Assembly (NCBI GenBank): GCA_035648415.1
Contig: DASRLO010000017.1
Coordinates: forward strand, 1 to 24,813
Direction: 5' to 3'
Source of the DNA: DATARH01 sp035648415
GTDB lineage: Bacteria; Pseudomonadota; Alphaproteobacteria; ATCC43930; CGMCC-115725
DNA: 24,813 bases
Within the stretch, counting starts at the first letter, position 1. The number at the start of each line of letters is the position of its first letter. Below the pieces are notes generated by a model. It had not been told where the DNA came from. It was given only the letters and a program-made list of their open reading frames with translations, and searched no databases. The translations under genes and the position numbers were made by a program. Of the stretch, positions 15,761 to 23,744 are shown piece after piece.

Positions 15761-15837
15761 GTAGGGTGGGTAGAGCGGAGCGAAACCCACCATATCGCGG
15801 CTGTAGGTGGGTTTCGCTGACGCTCCCCCCACCCTAC
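15761..15837. repeat. dispersed palindromic repeat (family C) between convergent genes
   Basis: Outer arms GTAGGGTGGG (15761-15770) and CCCACCCTAC (15828-15837) are perfect complements, as are the inner arms CGAAACCCACC (15781-15791) and GGTGGGTTTCG (15806-15816). It begins 5 bp after the alcohol dehydrogenase stop and ends 11 bp before the Rieske gene stop on the other strand. It may serve as a two-way transcription stop. The text is typical of a widespread proteobacterial intergenic palindrome. Confidence 0.85.
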
Positions 15838-15848
15838 GGATTACAGCG

Positions 15849-16166
15849 TTAATCCAGCTTCACCTGGATCTCGCCGCCTTCGACCCGCGCCGGATAGGTT
15901 TTGAGGTCGTCGACGCAGGGCGGGGCGGTGGCTTTGCCGGTGCGCGCGTCAAAGCGGCCGGCGTGCAGCGGACACTCGATCTCGCCCTTGTCGAACCAGC
16001 CATCCGACAGTTTGGCGTAAGCGTGGGTGCAGATGTCGTCGGTGGCGAAGAGCTGGCCTTCGATGTCGTAGAGCGCGATCTCCCGGCCGTTGACGACGAC
16101 GCCGAGCACGTCGCCGTCGCCGAGCGCGCCGCGGTCGGCGGCCTTGACCCATCCGCTGTCCGTCAT
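15849..16166 (-). CDS. Rieske [2Fe-2S] ferredoxin
   Basis: A 105-residue Rieske protein, of the type that passes electrons to ring-hydroxylating oxygenases or serves as the NirD-like subunit of nitrite reductase. The cluster ligands are C46 and H48 in ICTHAYAKL and C65 and H68 in ECPLHAGRFD. GEIECPLHAGRFDARTGKA is the usual context in dioxygenase ferredoxins. No oxygenase large subunit or reductase lies next to it, so the partner must be elsewhere. A good AAAGGAAA ribosome site lies about 8 nt before ATG 16166. It is 17 bp downstream of the Lrp-like gene and probably co-transcribed. Confidence 0.92.
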   Translation of the reverse strand: MTDSGWVKAADRGALGDGDVLGVVVNGREIALYDIEGQLFATDDICTHAYAKLSDGWFDKGEIECPLHAGRFDARTGKATAPPCVDDLKTYPARVEGGEIQVKLD

Positions 16167-16183
16167 CCGCGATTTCCTTTGGC

Positions 16184-16444
16184 TCAGCCCGATGCCGCGT
16201 CCGGCGAGAACGCCTTGAAGGCGATGATGGTGAAGGTGTCCCTGATGCCGGCCAAGGCCTGTACCCGCTCGGTGACGAAATGGCCGATATCGGCATTGTC
16301 GGGCAGGTAGCATTTCATCAGGAGATCGTATTCGCCGGAGGTCGAGTAGACCTCGGAGACCTCTTCGATGCCCTGCACCGCCGCGTCCGCCACCGCGTAG
16401 GCGCGGCCGAGATCGCATTTGATCATGACGAAGATCGTCTTCAT
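16184..16444 (-). CDS. stand-alone Lrp/AsnC ligand-binding (RAM) domain protein
   Basis: An 86-residue protein matching only the C-terminal effector-binding and oligomerisation domain of Lrp/AsnC regulators. Typical pieces are GRAYAVADAAVQGIEEVSEV, STSGEYDLLMKCYLPD and the late RDTFTIIAFKAF strand. The helix-turn-helix DNA-binding domain is absent, and no in-frame upstream region supplies it. Such stand-alone RAM proteins are known in archaea and bacteria; they may bind amino acids and modulate full-length Lrp proteins or enzymes. It leads a small unit with the Rieske gene. The family call is firm; the role is open. Confidence 0.88.
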   Translation of the reverse strand: MKTIFVMIKCDLGRAYAVADAAVQGIEEVSEVYSTSGEYDLLMKCYLPDNADIGHFVTERVQALAGIRDTFTIIAFKAFSPDAASG

Positions 16445-16491
16445 GCGGGCCTCATCGCCTCACGAGGCCGCCGATGATACAGGCTTTGGTC

Positions 16492-17979
<1,488 letters not shown>

Positions 17980-18028
17980 TAGGAAGTGGTTGCCTTACTT
18001 AAGAATTCAGCGGGAATCCGCTGGAAGT

Positions 18029-18057
18029 CTAATTGGGGAGGGTTAGCGGAATGTCAA
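18029..18057 (-). promoter_or_regulatory. candidate promoter of the DEAD-box helicase
   Basis: On the minus strand a perfect TTGACA (18057-18052) is followed after 17 bp by AATTAG (18034-18029), a weak -10. Transcription from about 18022 would begin at a six-pair hairpin (CAGCGG at 18008-18013, CCGCTG at 18018-18023), giving a ~43-nt leader with a 5'-terminal stem. That would give the helicase its own start apart from infA. Confidence 0.5.
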
Positions 18058-18124
18058 ATGAATTTCCGATTTACCGCCATGTCGTGGCGGACAATGCCGG
18101 GCGTCGTCTACGCCGCGGGCCGCC

Positions 18125-18391
18125 TCAGCGGCGGCGGAACTGCGGCCGCGCCATCGGCGGCGGGGCTGCGCTGTCCTTGTGGCGGAAATTGATTCGGCCC
18201 TTGGTCAGGTCGTAGGGCGTCATCTCGACCGTGACGCGGTCGCCGGCAAGAATGCGGATGCGGTTCTTTTTCATCCGGCCGGACGAATAGGCGAGGGTTT
18301 CGTGCCCGTTGTCGAGCTTTACGCGAAACCGCGCATCGGGAAGAAGTTCCAGCACGGAGCCTTCGAATTCGATCAGTTCTTCCTTGGCCAA
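18125..18391 (-). CDS. infA: translation initiation factor IF-1
   Basis: OB-fold protein that binds the ribosomal A site during initiation. From the TTG at 18391 the protein starts MAKEELIEFEG, exactly the conserved IF-1 N-terminus. The rest is canonical: ELLPDARFRVKL, NGHETLAY, KNRIRILAGDRVTVEMTPYDLTKGRI (in two parts), ending FRHK. An ATG two codons earlier (18397) is in frame, but the Shine-Dalgarno AGGAGG leaves it only 2 nt of spacing, against 8 nt for the TTG. A 16-residue Pro/Arg tail after FRHK makes it 88 residues, compared with the usual ~72. A terminator separates it from the upstream cold-shock gene. Confidence 0.95.
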   Translation of the reverse strand: MAKEELIEFEGSVLELLPDARFRVKLDNGHETLAYSSGRMKKNRIRILAGDRVTVEMTPYDLTKGRINFRHKDSAAPPPMARPQFRRR

Positions 18392-18397
18392 AAGCAT

Positions 18398-18405
18398 CTC
18401 CTCCT
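18398..18405 (-). promoter_or_regulatory. Shine-Dalgarno that decides the infA start
   Basis: The minus strand reads AGGAGGAG, then ATG (18397), CTT, TTG (18391). AGGAGG to TTG is 8 nt, the optimum. AGGAGG to ATG is 2 nt, too close for normal use. Together with the conserved MAKEE start this favours TTG. Confidence 0.7.
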
Positions 18406-18414
18406 AAGTTCCGG

Positions 18415-18441
18415 AAAATGGGGGACGCCGCGGCGCCCCCC
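18415..18441 (-). terminator. rho-independent terminator of the cold-shock gene
   Basis: Downstream of the cold-shock stop the minus strand forms GGGGG/CCCCC plus CGC/GCG pairs around a four-base loop (18420-18441, one internal mismatch), followed by ATTTT (18419-18415). It ends 10 bp before the infA ribosome site, so infA needs its own promoter or read-through. Confidence 0.65.
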
Positions 18442-18457
18442 AATCTCGTCCTCGGCG

Positions 18458-18664
18458 TTACTCCGCCTTCAAATTGACCGCGGAGACCCGCCCGCGCTGG
18501 CCCTGTTCGAGGTCATAATTCAAGGTCTGGCCTTCCTGCAAGCCGTCCATGCCGGCCCGCTCGACAGCGCTGATATGGACGAACACGTCCGCACCGCCGC
18601 TGTTCGGCTGGATGAACCCGAAACCCTTTTGCGCATTGAACCATTTGACTTTACCGGTGGCCAT
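18458..18664 (-). CDS. CspA-family cold-shock protein
   Basis: A 68-residue single cold-shock domain protein binding single-stranded RNA and DNA; such proteins melt mRNA structure in the cold. Both RNA-binding motifs are clear: KGFGFIQP (RNP1) and DVFVHIS (RNP2), in MATGKVKWFNAQKGFGFIQP context. Start ATG 18664 has GAGGAG 9 nt upstream. The same frame is open for another ~110 residues upstream, but that part is low-complexity and unlike any CspA, so it is not included. A strong terminator follows. Whether it is cold-inducible cannot be told, but it heads a run of infA and a DEAD-box helicase. Confidence 0.95.
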   Translation of the reverse strand: MATGKVKWFNAQKGFGFIQPNSGGADVFVHISAVERAGMDGLQEGQTLNYDLEQGQRGRVSAVNLKAE

Positions 18665-18996
18665 AACCCGTAGCTCCTCATAGACATAGCGCCGCCGCGC
18701 CGATGGCGCGACGCATCGGACGGCGAAGGGGATCGGAGGACGGAAACCGGCGCGAGGGAACGCGAGGACAGTCAGCCGAACCCACCCGGGCCGACATCGG
18801 GTAGGTGGGGGCTGCGGCACAATGTGCAAGATGCGCCGAAAGCGGAAGGCGTCGTAGGACGGAAAGCGGAGCGCCTGCCGCCGCTGCGCCACCAAGGCGG
18901 GGATGAGATGCGGGCGACGCAGGCGCTTCGGCATCGTGAGGTCACCCGGCGCTGGGCGGGCCGTGCCGTCGCCGAAGCTTTGGATGTGACGCAAGC
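18665..18996 (-). other. structured leader/intergenic region of the cold-shock gene
   Basis: About 330 bp without a supported gene between the ligase stop and the cold-shock start. On the minus strand it would hold the cold-shock promoter and 5' leader. Hairpins visible are CGCGCC/GGCGCG (18696-18701 and 18705-18710) and ACCCG/CGGGT (18784-18788 and 18798-18802), plus the small palindrome GCACAATGTGC (18817-18827). No convincing -35/-10 pair was found. Long structured leaders are known for cspA genes; here this is only suggested. Confidence 0.4.
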
Positions 18997-20580
18997 TCAG
19001 CAAATTCTGCGCTGGCCGCTAGGCGCGGCGGCGAGCAGCGCCGCGGCCTGGTCCTTGAGGCCGCGGCGGAAGATCTTGCCGGTCTCGGTCGCCGGCAAGG
19101 CGGCGCAAATCTCGATGCGGTCGGGCACCTTGTAAGCCGAGGCGAGCGCGCGGCAATGCTGGCGCAGCGCCTCGCCGTCGATCTCGCTGCCGGGCGCCGG
19201 CACGACAAAGGCGACGATCGCTTCGCCGCGCTCGCCGGCCGGCGCGCCGACCACCGCCGCCTGGGCAACCGCCGCGTGCCGCAGGAGCAGCGTTTCGACC
19301 TCGGCCGGCGAGACGTTGATGCCGGCGCGCTTGATGATGTCGCTGCCGCGCGCGACGAAGCGGAAATCGCCGTCCGCGTCGAGCAGGCCGATATCGCCGG
19401 TGCGGAAATAGCCGTCGGCGGTGAAGGCTGCTTGGTTGTGCTCGGCGCTGGCGCCGCAATAGCCGGCGGTCACCAGGCCCGCGACCTCGACCGCCCCGGC
19501 CTCGTTCGCCGGCAAGGCGCGGCCGGTTTCGGGGTCGACGATGCGGATGCGCATGCCCGGCAGCGGCGGGCCTTGGCTGACCATGCGGCGGTCGAGCGGC
19601 CAGCCGGCCGGGGTCACCGCGCAATTCCCGTAGGTCTCGGTGGCGCCGTAGATGTTGCAGATTTGCGCCGCGCCGAGCCCGGTGGCGGCGATGCGGACCT
19701 CTTCGGGACTGCCGATCATCAGCCCGGTGCGCAAGCTGGCGAGACGCTCGCGGCGAAATTCCGGGTGGCGGATCGCCGCGCCGGTCATGCTCGGCAGCGT
19801 GTAGATTGCGGTGCAGCGCTGGCGCTCGATGAGGTCGAGCCAGCCGCCGGCCTCGAAGCGCGGCTGCAGCACCAGCGCCGCGCCATGGGTCAGCGCGGCG
19901 GGGAGCGCGTTGACCGCGCCGTAGGCCCAGAACAGCGGCGGCGCCAGCAGCACGCGGTCGTTTTCGGTAAGCGCCATCCGCTCGCCGATGTTGAAGCCGT
20001 TTTCGACGGTCGCGCCATGCTGCAGCCGCACCGCCTTGGGCCGCGCGCTCGACCCCGAGGTGTAGAGGATGAAGGCGTCGTCGCGGGGACCGGCGTCGTC
20101 GCCCGTCATCGGCTCGGCGGCCGCGATGAATTCGTCATAAGCAAGCCAATCCGGCCGCCGCGCTTCGCCAATCATGACGACCGTGCGCAGCCGCTGGTGT
20201 TCGGGCTGGAGCCGGGCGAGCGCGGCGGCGAAATCCTGTCCGCCGAAGCTCTCGACCGCGAAGAGCGCGTCGAGCGTCGCGTCGCCGATCAGATAGTCGA
20301 GCTCGCCCTCGCGCGACCAGGTGCTGAGCGGCACCGCGACAGCGCCGAGCGTGGCGGCGCCGAACGCGGCTTCGAGCCATTCGCGGCGGTTCTCGGCAAG
20401 GATGCCGACCCTGGCGCCGCGCCCGATCCCGCGCGCCGCGAGGCCACCGGCGACGCGCGACGCCGCGTCGGCCAGCGCGCGGTAAGAGGTCGCCTGCCCG
20501 TGACTGACGACGGCCGGTCGATCGCCGAAACGGTCGGTTTGCTCGCGCAACAGCGAGCAGAGGGTGCGATTATGCGGCAA
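18997..20580 (-). CDS. ANL-superfamily acyl-CoA ligase-like enzyme
   Basis: Adenylate-forming enzyme of 527 residues that would activate a carboxylic acid with ATP and CoA. The core motifs are YTSGSSARPKAV (173-184), NIYGATETYG, YFRTGDIG, and the C-terminal hinge and lysine (TGKIFRRGLK, K502). The P-loop signature departs from the consensus, having alanine (A179) where Ser or Gly is expected and A183 after the lysine. The start is TTG at 20580; the conserved part begins about seven residues later and no ATG fits. No substrate can be read off; relatives include benzoate, cyclohexanecarboxylate and fatty acid CoA ligases. Near a CoA-transferase and two catabolic-type enzymes, it may work in acid degradation. 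Confidence 0.88.
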   Translation of the reverse strand: MPHNRTLCSLLREQTDRFGDRPAVVSHGQATSYRALADAASRVAGGLAARGIGRGARVGILAENRREWLEAAFGAATLGAVAVPLSTWSREGELDYLIGDATLDALFAVESFGGQDFAAALARLQPEHQRLRTVVMIGEARRPDWLAYDEFIAAAEPMTGDDAGPRDDAFILYTSGSSARPKAVRLQHGATVENGFNIGERMALTENDRVLLAPPLFWAYGAVNALPAALTHGAALVLQPRFEAGGWLDLIERQRCTAIYTLPSMTGAAIRHPEFRRERLASLRTGLMIGSPEEVRIAATGLGAAQICNIYGATETYGNCAVTPAGWPLDRRMVSQGPPLPGMRIRIVDPETGRALPANEAGAVEVAGLVTAGYCGASAEHNQAAFTADGYFRTGDIGLLDADGDFRFVARGSDIIKRAGINVSPAEVETLLLRHAAVAQAAVVGAPAGERGEAIVAFVVPAPGSEIDGEALRQHCRALASAYKVPDRIEICAALPATETGKIFRRGLKDQAAALLAAAPSGQRRIC

Positions 20581-20712
20581 CGTCTTTGGTCGCTGGAAAA
20601 TCGTAGGCGGTTATATTTCCCCGGCTTGGTCATTGCGGCAATACTGTCGCCATGGCGATCCCGCTGACGGTGAAACCGTTCACAACGTCTTTAAGGATCG
20701 CGACTTCATCGA

Positions 20713-20928
20713 ATGAGTGCCGAACTCGACTACGATCCGTCCACGGACAGCCTCTATATCAAGCTGCGCCCGGGGGAATCCGTCGACAATCGCGTCGTCA
20801 ACGACGATGTGGTGGTCGATCTCGGCGCGGACGGCGAGCCGGTCGGCTACGATATCCAGCACGCCAGCCTGCACGCCGACGCGATCGCCGAGGCGCTGGG
20901 CTATCTCCACCAGCGCCACGCCGCTTAG
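20713..20928 (+). CDS. DUF2283 family small protein
   Basis: A 71-residue protein matching the DUF2283 pattern: YDPSTDSLYIKLRPGES near the start, then a VVVDLGADGEPVGYDIQHAS segment (given in part) and a helical end. Function is unknown; relatives often sit beside small DUF4258 proteins in modules that look like toxin-antitoxin pairs. No DUF4258-like partner is seen here, so it is an orphan. It is divergent from the ligase gene and ends 4 bp before the end of the convergent CoA-transferase gene. Confidence 0.85.
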   Translation: MSAELDYDPSTDSLYIKLRPGESVDNRVVNDDVVVDLGADGEPVGYDIQHASLHADAIAEALGYLHQRHAA

Positions 20929-20932
20929 AGCG

Positions 20933-22111
20933 CTACACCACGCCCCTCTCGTGCAGGCCGGCGATCGCCGGTGCGTCGTAGCCGAGGTCGCGCAGCACCT
21001 CGTCGGTGTGCTGGCCCTGGTCGGGGGTCGGCTTGAGGCGCTGGGGTTGCGGGTAGGCGCTCATGTGGATCGGCTGGCCGATGATGTCGAAGGTGCCGAT
21101 CTTGGGGTGGTCAACCGGGCGGCGGATACCGAGATGCTGGACCTGCGGGTCGGCGAAAACCTGGTCGATCGTGTTGATCGGGCCGCACGGCACGCCGGCC
21201 TTGCTCAAGGCATCGACCCAGAACGCGGAAGGCTTGCCGCGCACCACGTCGTTGAGGTGGGCGATGAGCGCGCCGCGGTTCTGGGCGCGCAACGGCACGG
21301 TCGCGAAATCGGGGCTGGTCGCCAGCTCCTTGTCGCCCGCCACCGCGCAGAACTTTTTCCATAGGCTGTCGCCCGAAGCGGCGATGTTGATGTAGCCGTC
21401 GGCGGTCTGGAACATGCCGGTGCCGGGCGAGGTGGGGTGGAAATTGCCCTCCTGCTTGGCGACTTCGCCCTTCATCGTGTAGCGCGAGGCCTGGAAGTCG
21501 AGCATGAAGATCTGCGCCTCGAGCAGCGAGGTGTGGACCCACTGCCCCTCGCCGGTGCGCTCGCGCGCCAGCAAGGCGAGGGTGATGCCGTTGGCCAAGA
21601 GGATGCCGGCCGAGGTGTCGTTGATCGCGATGCCGACGCGGGTCGGTCCCTGCCCCGGGTGCCCGGTGATCGACATGAGGCCGCCCATCCCCTGCGCGAT
21701 CTGGTCGACCCCGGCGCGGCCCTCGTAGGGGCCGTCCTGGCCAAAGCCCGAGATGCTGCCGTAGACGATGCGCGGGTTGATTTTTTTCACCGCTTCGTAA
21801 TCGACGCCGAGCCGGTGCTTTACGGTCGACTTGAAGTTCTCCACCACCACGTCGGCCTTCGCCGCCATCTTCATGAAGATCGCGAGGCCTTCCGTGCTCT
21901 TCAGATTGAGCGTGATCGAGCGCTTGTTGCGGTGCAGGTTCTGGAAATCGGGGCCGTCGCGGCGGCTGCCGGTGGCGTCGGTCTGCTCGCCCGGCTGCTC
22001 GATCTTGACGACGTCGGCGCCCCAATCGGCGAGCTGGCGCACCGCGGTCGGGCCGGCGCGATGGGCGGTGAGGTCGAGGACGGTGAACCCGTTCAACGGC
22101 AGCTTCGTCAT
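20933..22111 (-). CDS. CaiB/BaiF family (class III) CoA-transferase
   Basis: Moves CoA between carboxylic acids through an aspartyl-CoA intermediate. The protein is 392 residues, as usual. Motifs include GFTVLDLTAHRAGP and LADWGADVVKIEQP at the N-terminus, the NLHRNKRSITLNLK block, SGFGQDGPY, and the catalytic Asp (D165 in AINDTSAG). The C-terminal part GVPCGPINTIDQVFADPQV is typical. Relatives use formyl-, oxalate-, succinate/benzylsuccinate-, carnitine- or mesaconate-type acids; the acid here is unknown. GGGAGA lies about 7 nt before ATG 22111. It is divergent from the racemase-fold gene. Confidence 0.94.
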   Translation of the reverse strand: MTKLPLNGFTVLDLTAHRAGPTAVRQLADWGADVVKIEQPGEQTDATGSRRDGPDFQNLHRNKRSITLNLKSTEGLAIFMKMAAKADVVVENFKSTVKHRLGVDYEAVKKINPRIVYGSISGFGQDGPYEGRAGVDQIAQGMGGLMSITGHPGQGPTRVGIAINDTSAGILLANGITLALLARERTGEGQWVHTSLLEAQIFMLDFQASRYTMKGEVAKQEGNFHPTSPGTGMFQTADGYINIAASGDSLWKKFCAVAGDKELATSPDFATVPLRAQNRGALIAHLNDVVRGKPSAFWVDALSKAGVPCGPINTIDQVFADPQVQHLGIRRPVDHPKIGTFDIIGQPIHMSAYPQPQRLKPTPDQGQHTDEVLRDLGYDAPAIAGLHERGVV

Positions 22112-22193
22112 ATCGATCTCCCGATGGCTGCGCCAAATATCGGCATCATGCTAATGTCGACGACGACTTCGCAACAGCGCTCCACGCCAACCC

Positions 22194-22244
22194 GGCGAAG
22201 GCCGGAACTCCGCAAGGTATCCGCGTGTGCTGACCGGCTTCGCC
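22194..22244. repeat. inverted repeat in the divergent CoA-transferase/racemase gap
   Basis: GGCGAAGGCCGG (22194-22205) faces CCGGCTTCGCC (22234-22244), complementary except for one bulged base, around a 28-nt loop. It would be in the 5' leader of the racemase-fold gene. Possible operator or leader structure; tentative. Confidence 0.35.
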
Positions 22245-22291
22245 AAGGATACGTTCGGCTCGCCGTGATTTCCGCTTACGAAAGGCTTGCC

Positions 22292-23002
22292 ATGACCCGG
22301 CATTTCGGCGTTCTCATTCCCTCGACCAACACCACCGTCGAGATCGAGTACACGCGACTGCTGCCGCCCAAATGGCAGGCGCATTACGCCCGCATCCTCA
22401 GCCAGACGCACGGCGCGTCGCCGTTTTCGCCGCCGCTCGATGGCGATGTCGAATACCAGTCGAGGCTGCTCGCCACCGCGCGGGTCGAGCTCATCATCCT
22501 GGTGCAGACCTCGGCGAGCCTCTTCGCCGACGATTGGGACGACACGACGATCGCGCGCATCGAGCAGGCGTCGGGGGTGAAGGCGATCATTTCGGCCAAC
22601 GCGGTCGGCGAGGCGGCGCGCGCGCTCGGCGCCCAGCAGGTGGCGCTGGTCTCGCCCTATTCGGAAGAAGTCAACGCCCGCGCCCGGCATTATTTCGAGG
22701 GCAAGCACGGGCTCAAGGTGGCCGCGCTCGAAGGCTTCGCGGCGAAAGATTCCTACATGATCGGCAAGCTCGGCCCGGAGAACGCGCGCGACGCCTTCCG
22801 CCGCATCGATCGGCCGGAGATCGAGGCGTTCATCGTGCCCGGCGGCAATTTCCCGACCATGGCCTCGATCCCCGAATGGGAGCGCGAGTTCGGCAAGCCG
22901 GTCGTCACCACCAACCAGGCCGCGCTGTGGGCGATGATGCGCGCCCTCGGCAGCACGGTCCCGCTGCCCGGTCTCGGCCGGCTGCTGGAACTGGTGGCTT
23001 GA
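22292..23002 (+). CDS. Asp/Glu racemase-fold protein, maleate isomerase/arylmalonate decarboxylase-like, no cysteines
   Basis: A 236-residue member of the maleate isomerase/arylmalonate decarboxylase branch of the Asp/Glu racemase fold. It shows the family opening RHFGVLIPSTNTTVEIEY, the central ISANAVGEAARALGAQQVAL region and the late FGKPVVTTNQAALWAMM block. The family uses one or two catalytic cysteines. Here the first position is Q72 (VQTSAS where CTS is usual) and the second is G184 (VPGGNFPT where SCTN is usual). The protein contains no cysteine at all. It must therefore work differently or bind without catalysis. Start ATG 22292 has AAAGG 6 nt upstream. Confidence 0.85.
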   Translation: MTRHFGVLIPSTNTTVEIEYTRLLPPKWQAHYARILSQTHGASPFSPPLDGDVEYQSRLLATARVELIILVQTSASLFADDWDDTTIARIEQASGVKAIISANAVGEAARALGAQQVALVSPYSEEVNARARHYFEGKHGLKVAALEGFAAKDSYMIGKLGPENARDAFRRIDRPEIEAFIVPGGNFPTMASIPEWEREFGKPVVTTNQAALWAMMRALGSTVPLPGLGRLLELVA

Positions 23003-23030
23003 TGAACTAAGTTAAATGAACTAAGTTCAT
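23002..23030 (+). promoter_or_regulatory. operator-like repeat/palindrome ahead of the toxin-antitoxin pair
   Basis: ATGAACTAAGTT occurs twice (23002-23013 and 23016-23027). The second copy extends to the perfect palindrome ATGAACTAAGTTCAT (23016-23030). It ends 4 bp before the antitoxin ATG, where Phd-type antitoxins bind to repress their own operon. No ribosome site is visible between it and the ATG. Confidence 0.6.
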
Positions 23031-23034
23031 AGCC

Positions 23035-23280
23035 ATGCGCAGCGTCAACATCCACGAAGCCAAGACCCATCTATCGCGTCTTGTACAGCGCGCGGCCGAG
23101 GGTGAGGCTTTCATCATCGCCAAGGCCGGCAAGCCGCTGGTCAAGGTCGTGCCGCTGGATACCCCGGCCAAAGGCAAGACCGGCCGTCTTGGCTTTATGC
23201 GCGGTGCGTTCAAGGTGCCTGACGATTTCGACACGATGTTCCAGGCCGAGATCGAAGAAGAATTCTACGGCAAGGAATGA
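23035..23280 (+). CDS. Phd/YefM-family antitoxin
   Basis: An 81-residue antitoxin of a type II system. The N-terminal Phd fold reads SVNIHEAKTHLSRLVQRA and GEAFIIAKAGKPLVKVVPLD, which bind operator DNA as a dimer. The acidic C-terminal part (DDFDTMFQAEIEEEFYGKE) is the toxin-neutralising end. Its stop overlaps the toxin start (ATGA), so the two are translated together. No Shine-Dalgarno is visible before ATG 23035; the operator palindrome occupies that place. The pair sits between the racemase-fold gene and the amidohydrolase gene. Confidence 0.93.
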   Translation: MRSVNIHEAKTHLSRLVQRAAEGEAFIIAKAGKPLVKVVPLDTPAKGKTGRLGFMRGAFKVPDDFDTMFQAEIEEEFYGKE

Positions 23281-23663
23281 GGCTGCTGCTCGACACCCAC
23301 CTGTTGCTATGGTCGGCGGTGGAACCCGAATTGATGCCTCGTCGAGCCCAGCAGCTGATCGACGATCCCGAGAACAAGGTGTTGTTCAGTTCGGCAAGCC
23401 TTTGGGAAGTCGCCATCAAGCAGCGCCGCGGACGTCCGGATTTCAACGTCAATGCGAGGGTGCTTCGGCGCAATCTACTCAGCAGCAACTACGACGAACT
23501 GCCGGTGACCGGCGAGCACGCGGTCGCCGTCGCCGATCTGCCCTTGCTGCACCGCGACCCGTTCGACCGTCTGCTGATCGCACAGTGCACCGTTGAAGGC
23601 ATCACCCTGCTGACCGCCGACGCGATGGTGGCACGCTATCCCGCGCCCGTTCAGCGCGTCTGA
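23277..23663 (+). CDS. VapC-family PIN-domain toxin
   Basis: A 128-residue PIN-domain ribonuclease, probably cutting tRNA or rRNA when its antitoxin is degraded. The magnesium-binding acidic residues are present: D6 (LLLDTH), E44 (SLWEVAIK), D97 (DPFDRLLIAQ) and D115 (LLTADAMV). The length is normal and there is no sign of decay, so the toxin should be active. It overlaps the antitoxin stop by 4 bp. The DPFDR form with a Phd partner is a common VapC subfamily. Target RNA unknown. Confidence 0.93.
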   Translation: MRLLLDTHLLLWSAVEPELMPRRAQQLIDDPENKVLFSSASLWEVAIKQRRGRPDFNVNARVLRRNLLSSNYDELPVTGEHAVAVADLPLLHRDPFDRLLIAQCTVEGITLLTADAMVARYPAPVQRV

Positions 23664-23744
23664 TCCGCCGCGGAAAACCCTTCTGGCGGTAGCCTCTTCT
23701 CGTCCGCGCCGATAGAATGGGATGGACCGAGGGAGGATGCGCCG

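Noticed and set aside
16457..16468. GCCTCACGAGGC palindrome after the helicase gene as a terminator
   Set aside because: The stem is only four pairs with a four-base loop and no T-run follows.
18665..19003. N-terminal extension of the cold-shock protein by about 110 residues
   Set aside because: The extra part is unlike any cold-shock protein and GAGGAG sits at the right distance from ATG 18664.
21437..22291. Long upstream extension of the racemase-fold gene
   Set aside because: It runs antisense through the CoA-transferase gene and lacks family content before the FGVLIPSTNT block at ATG 22292.
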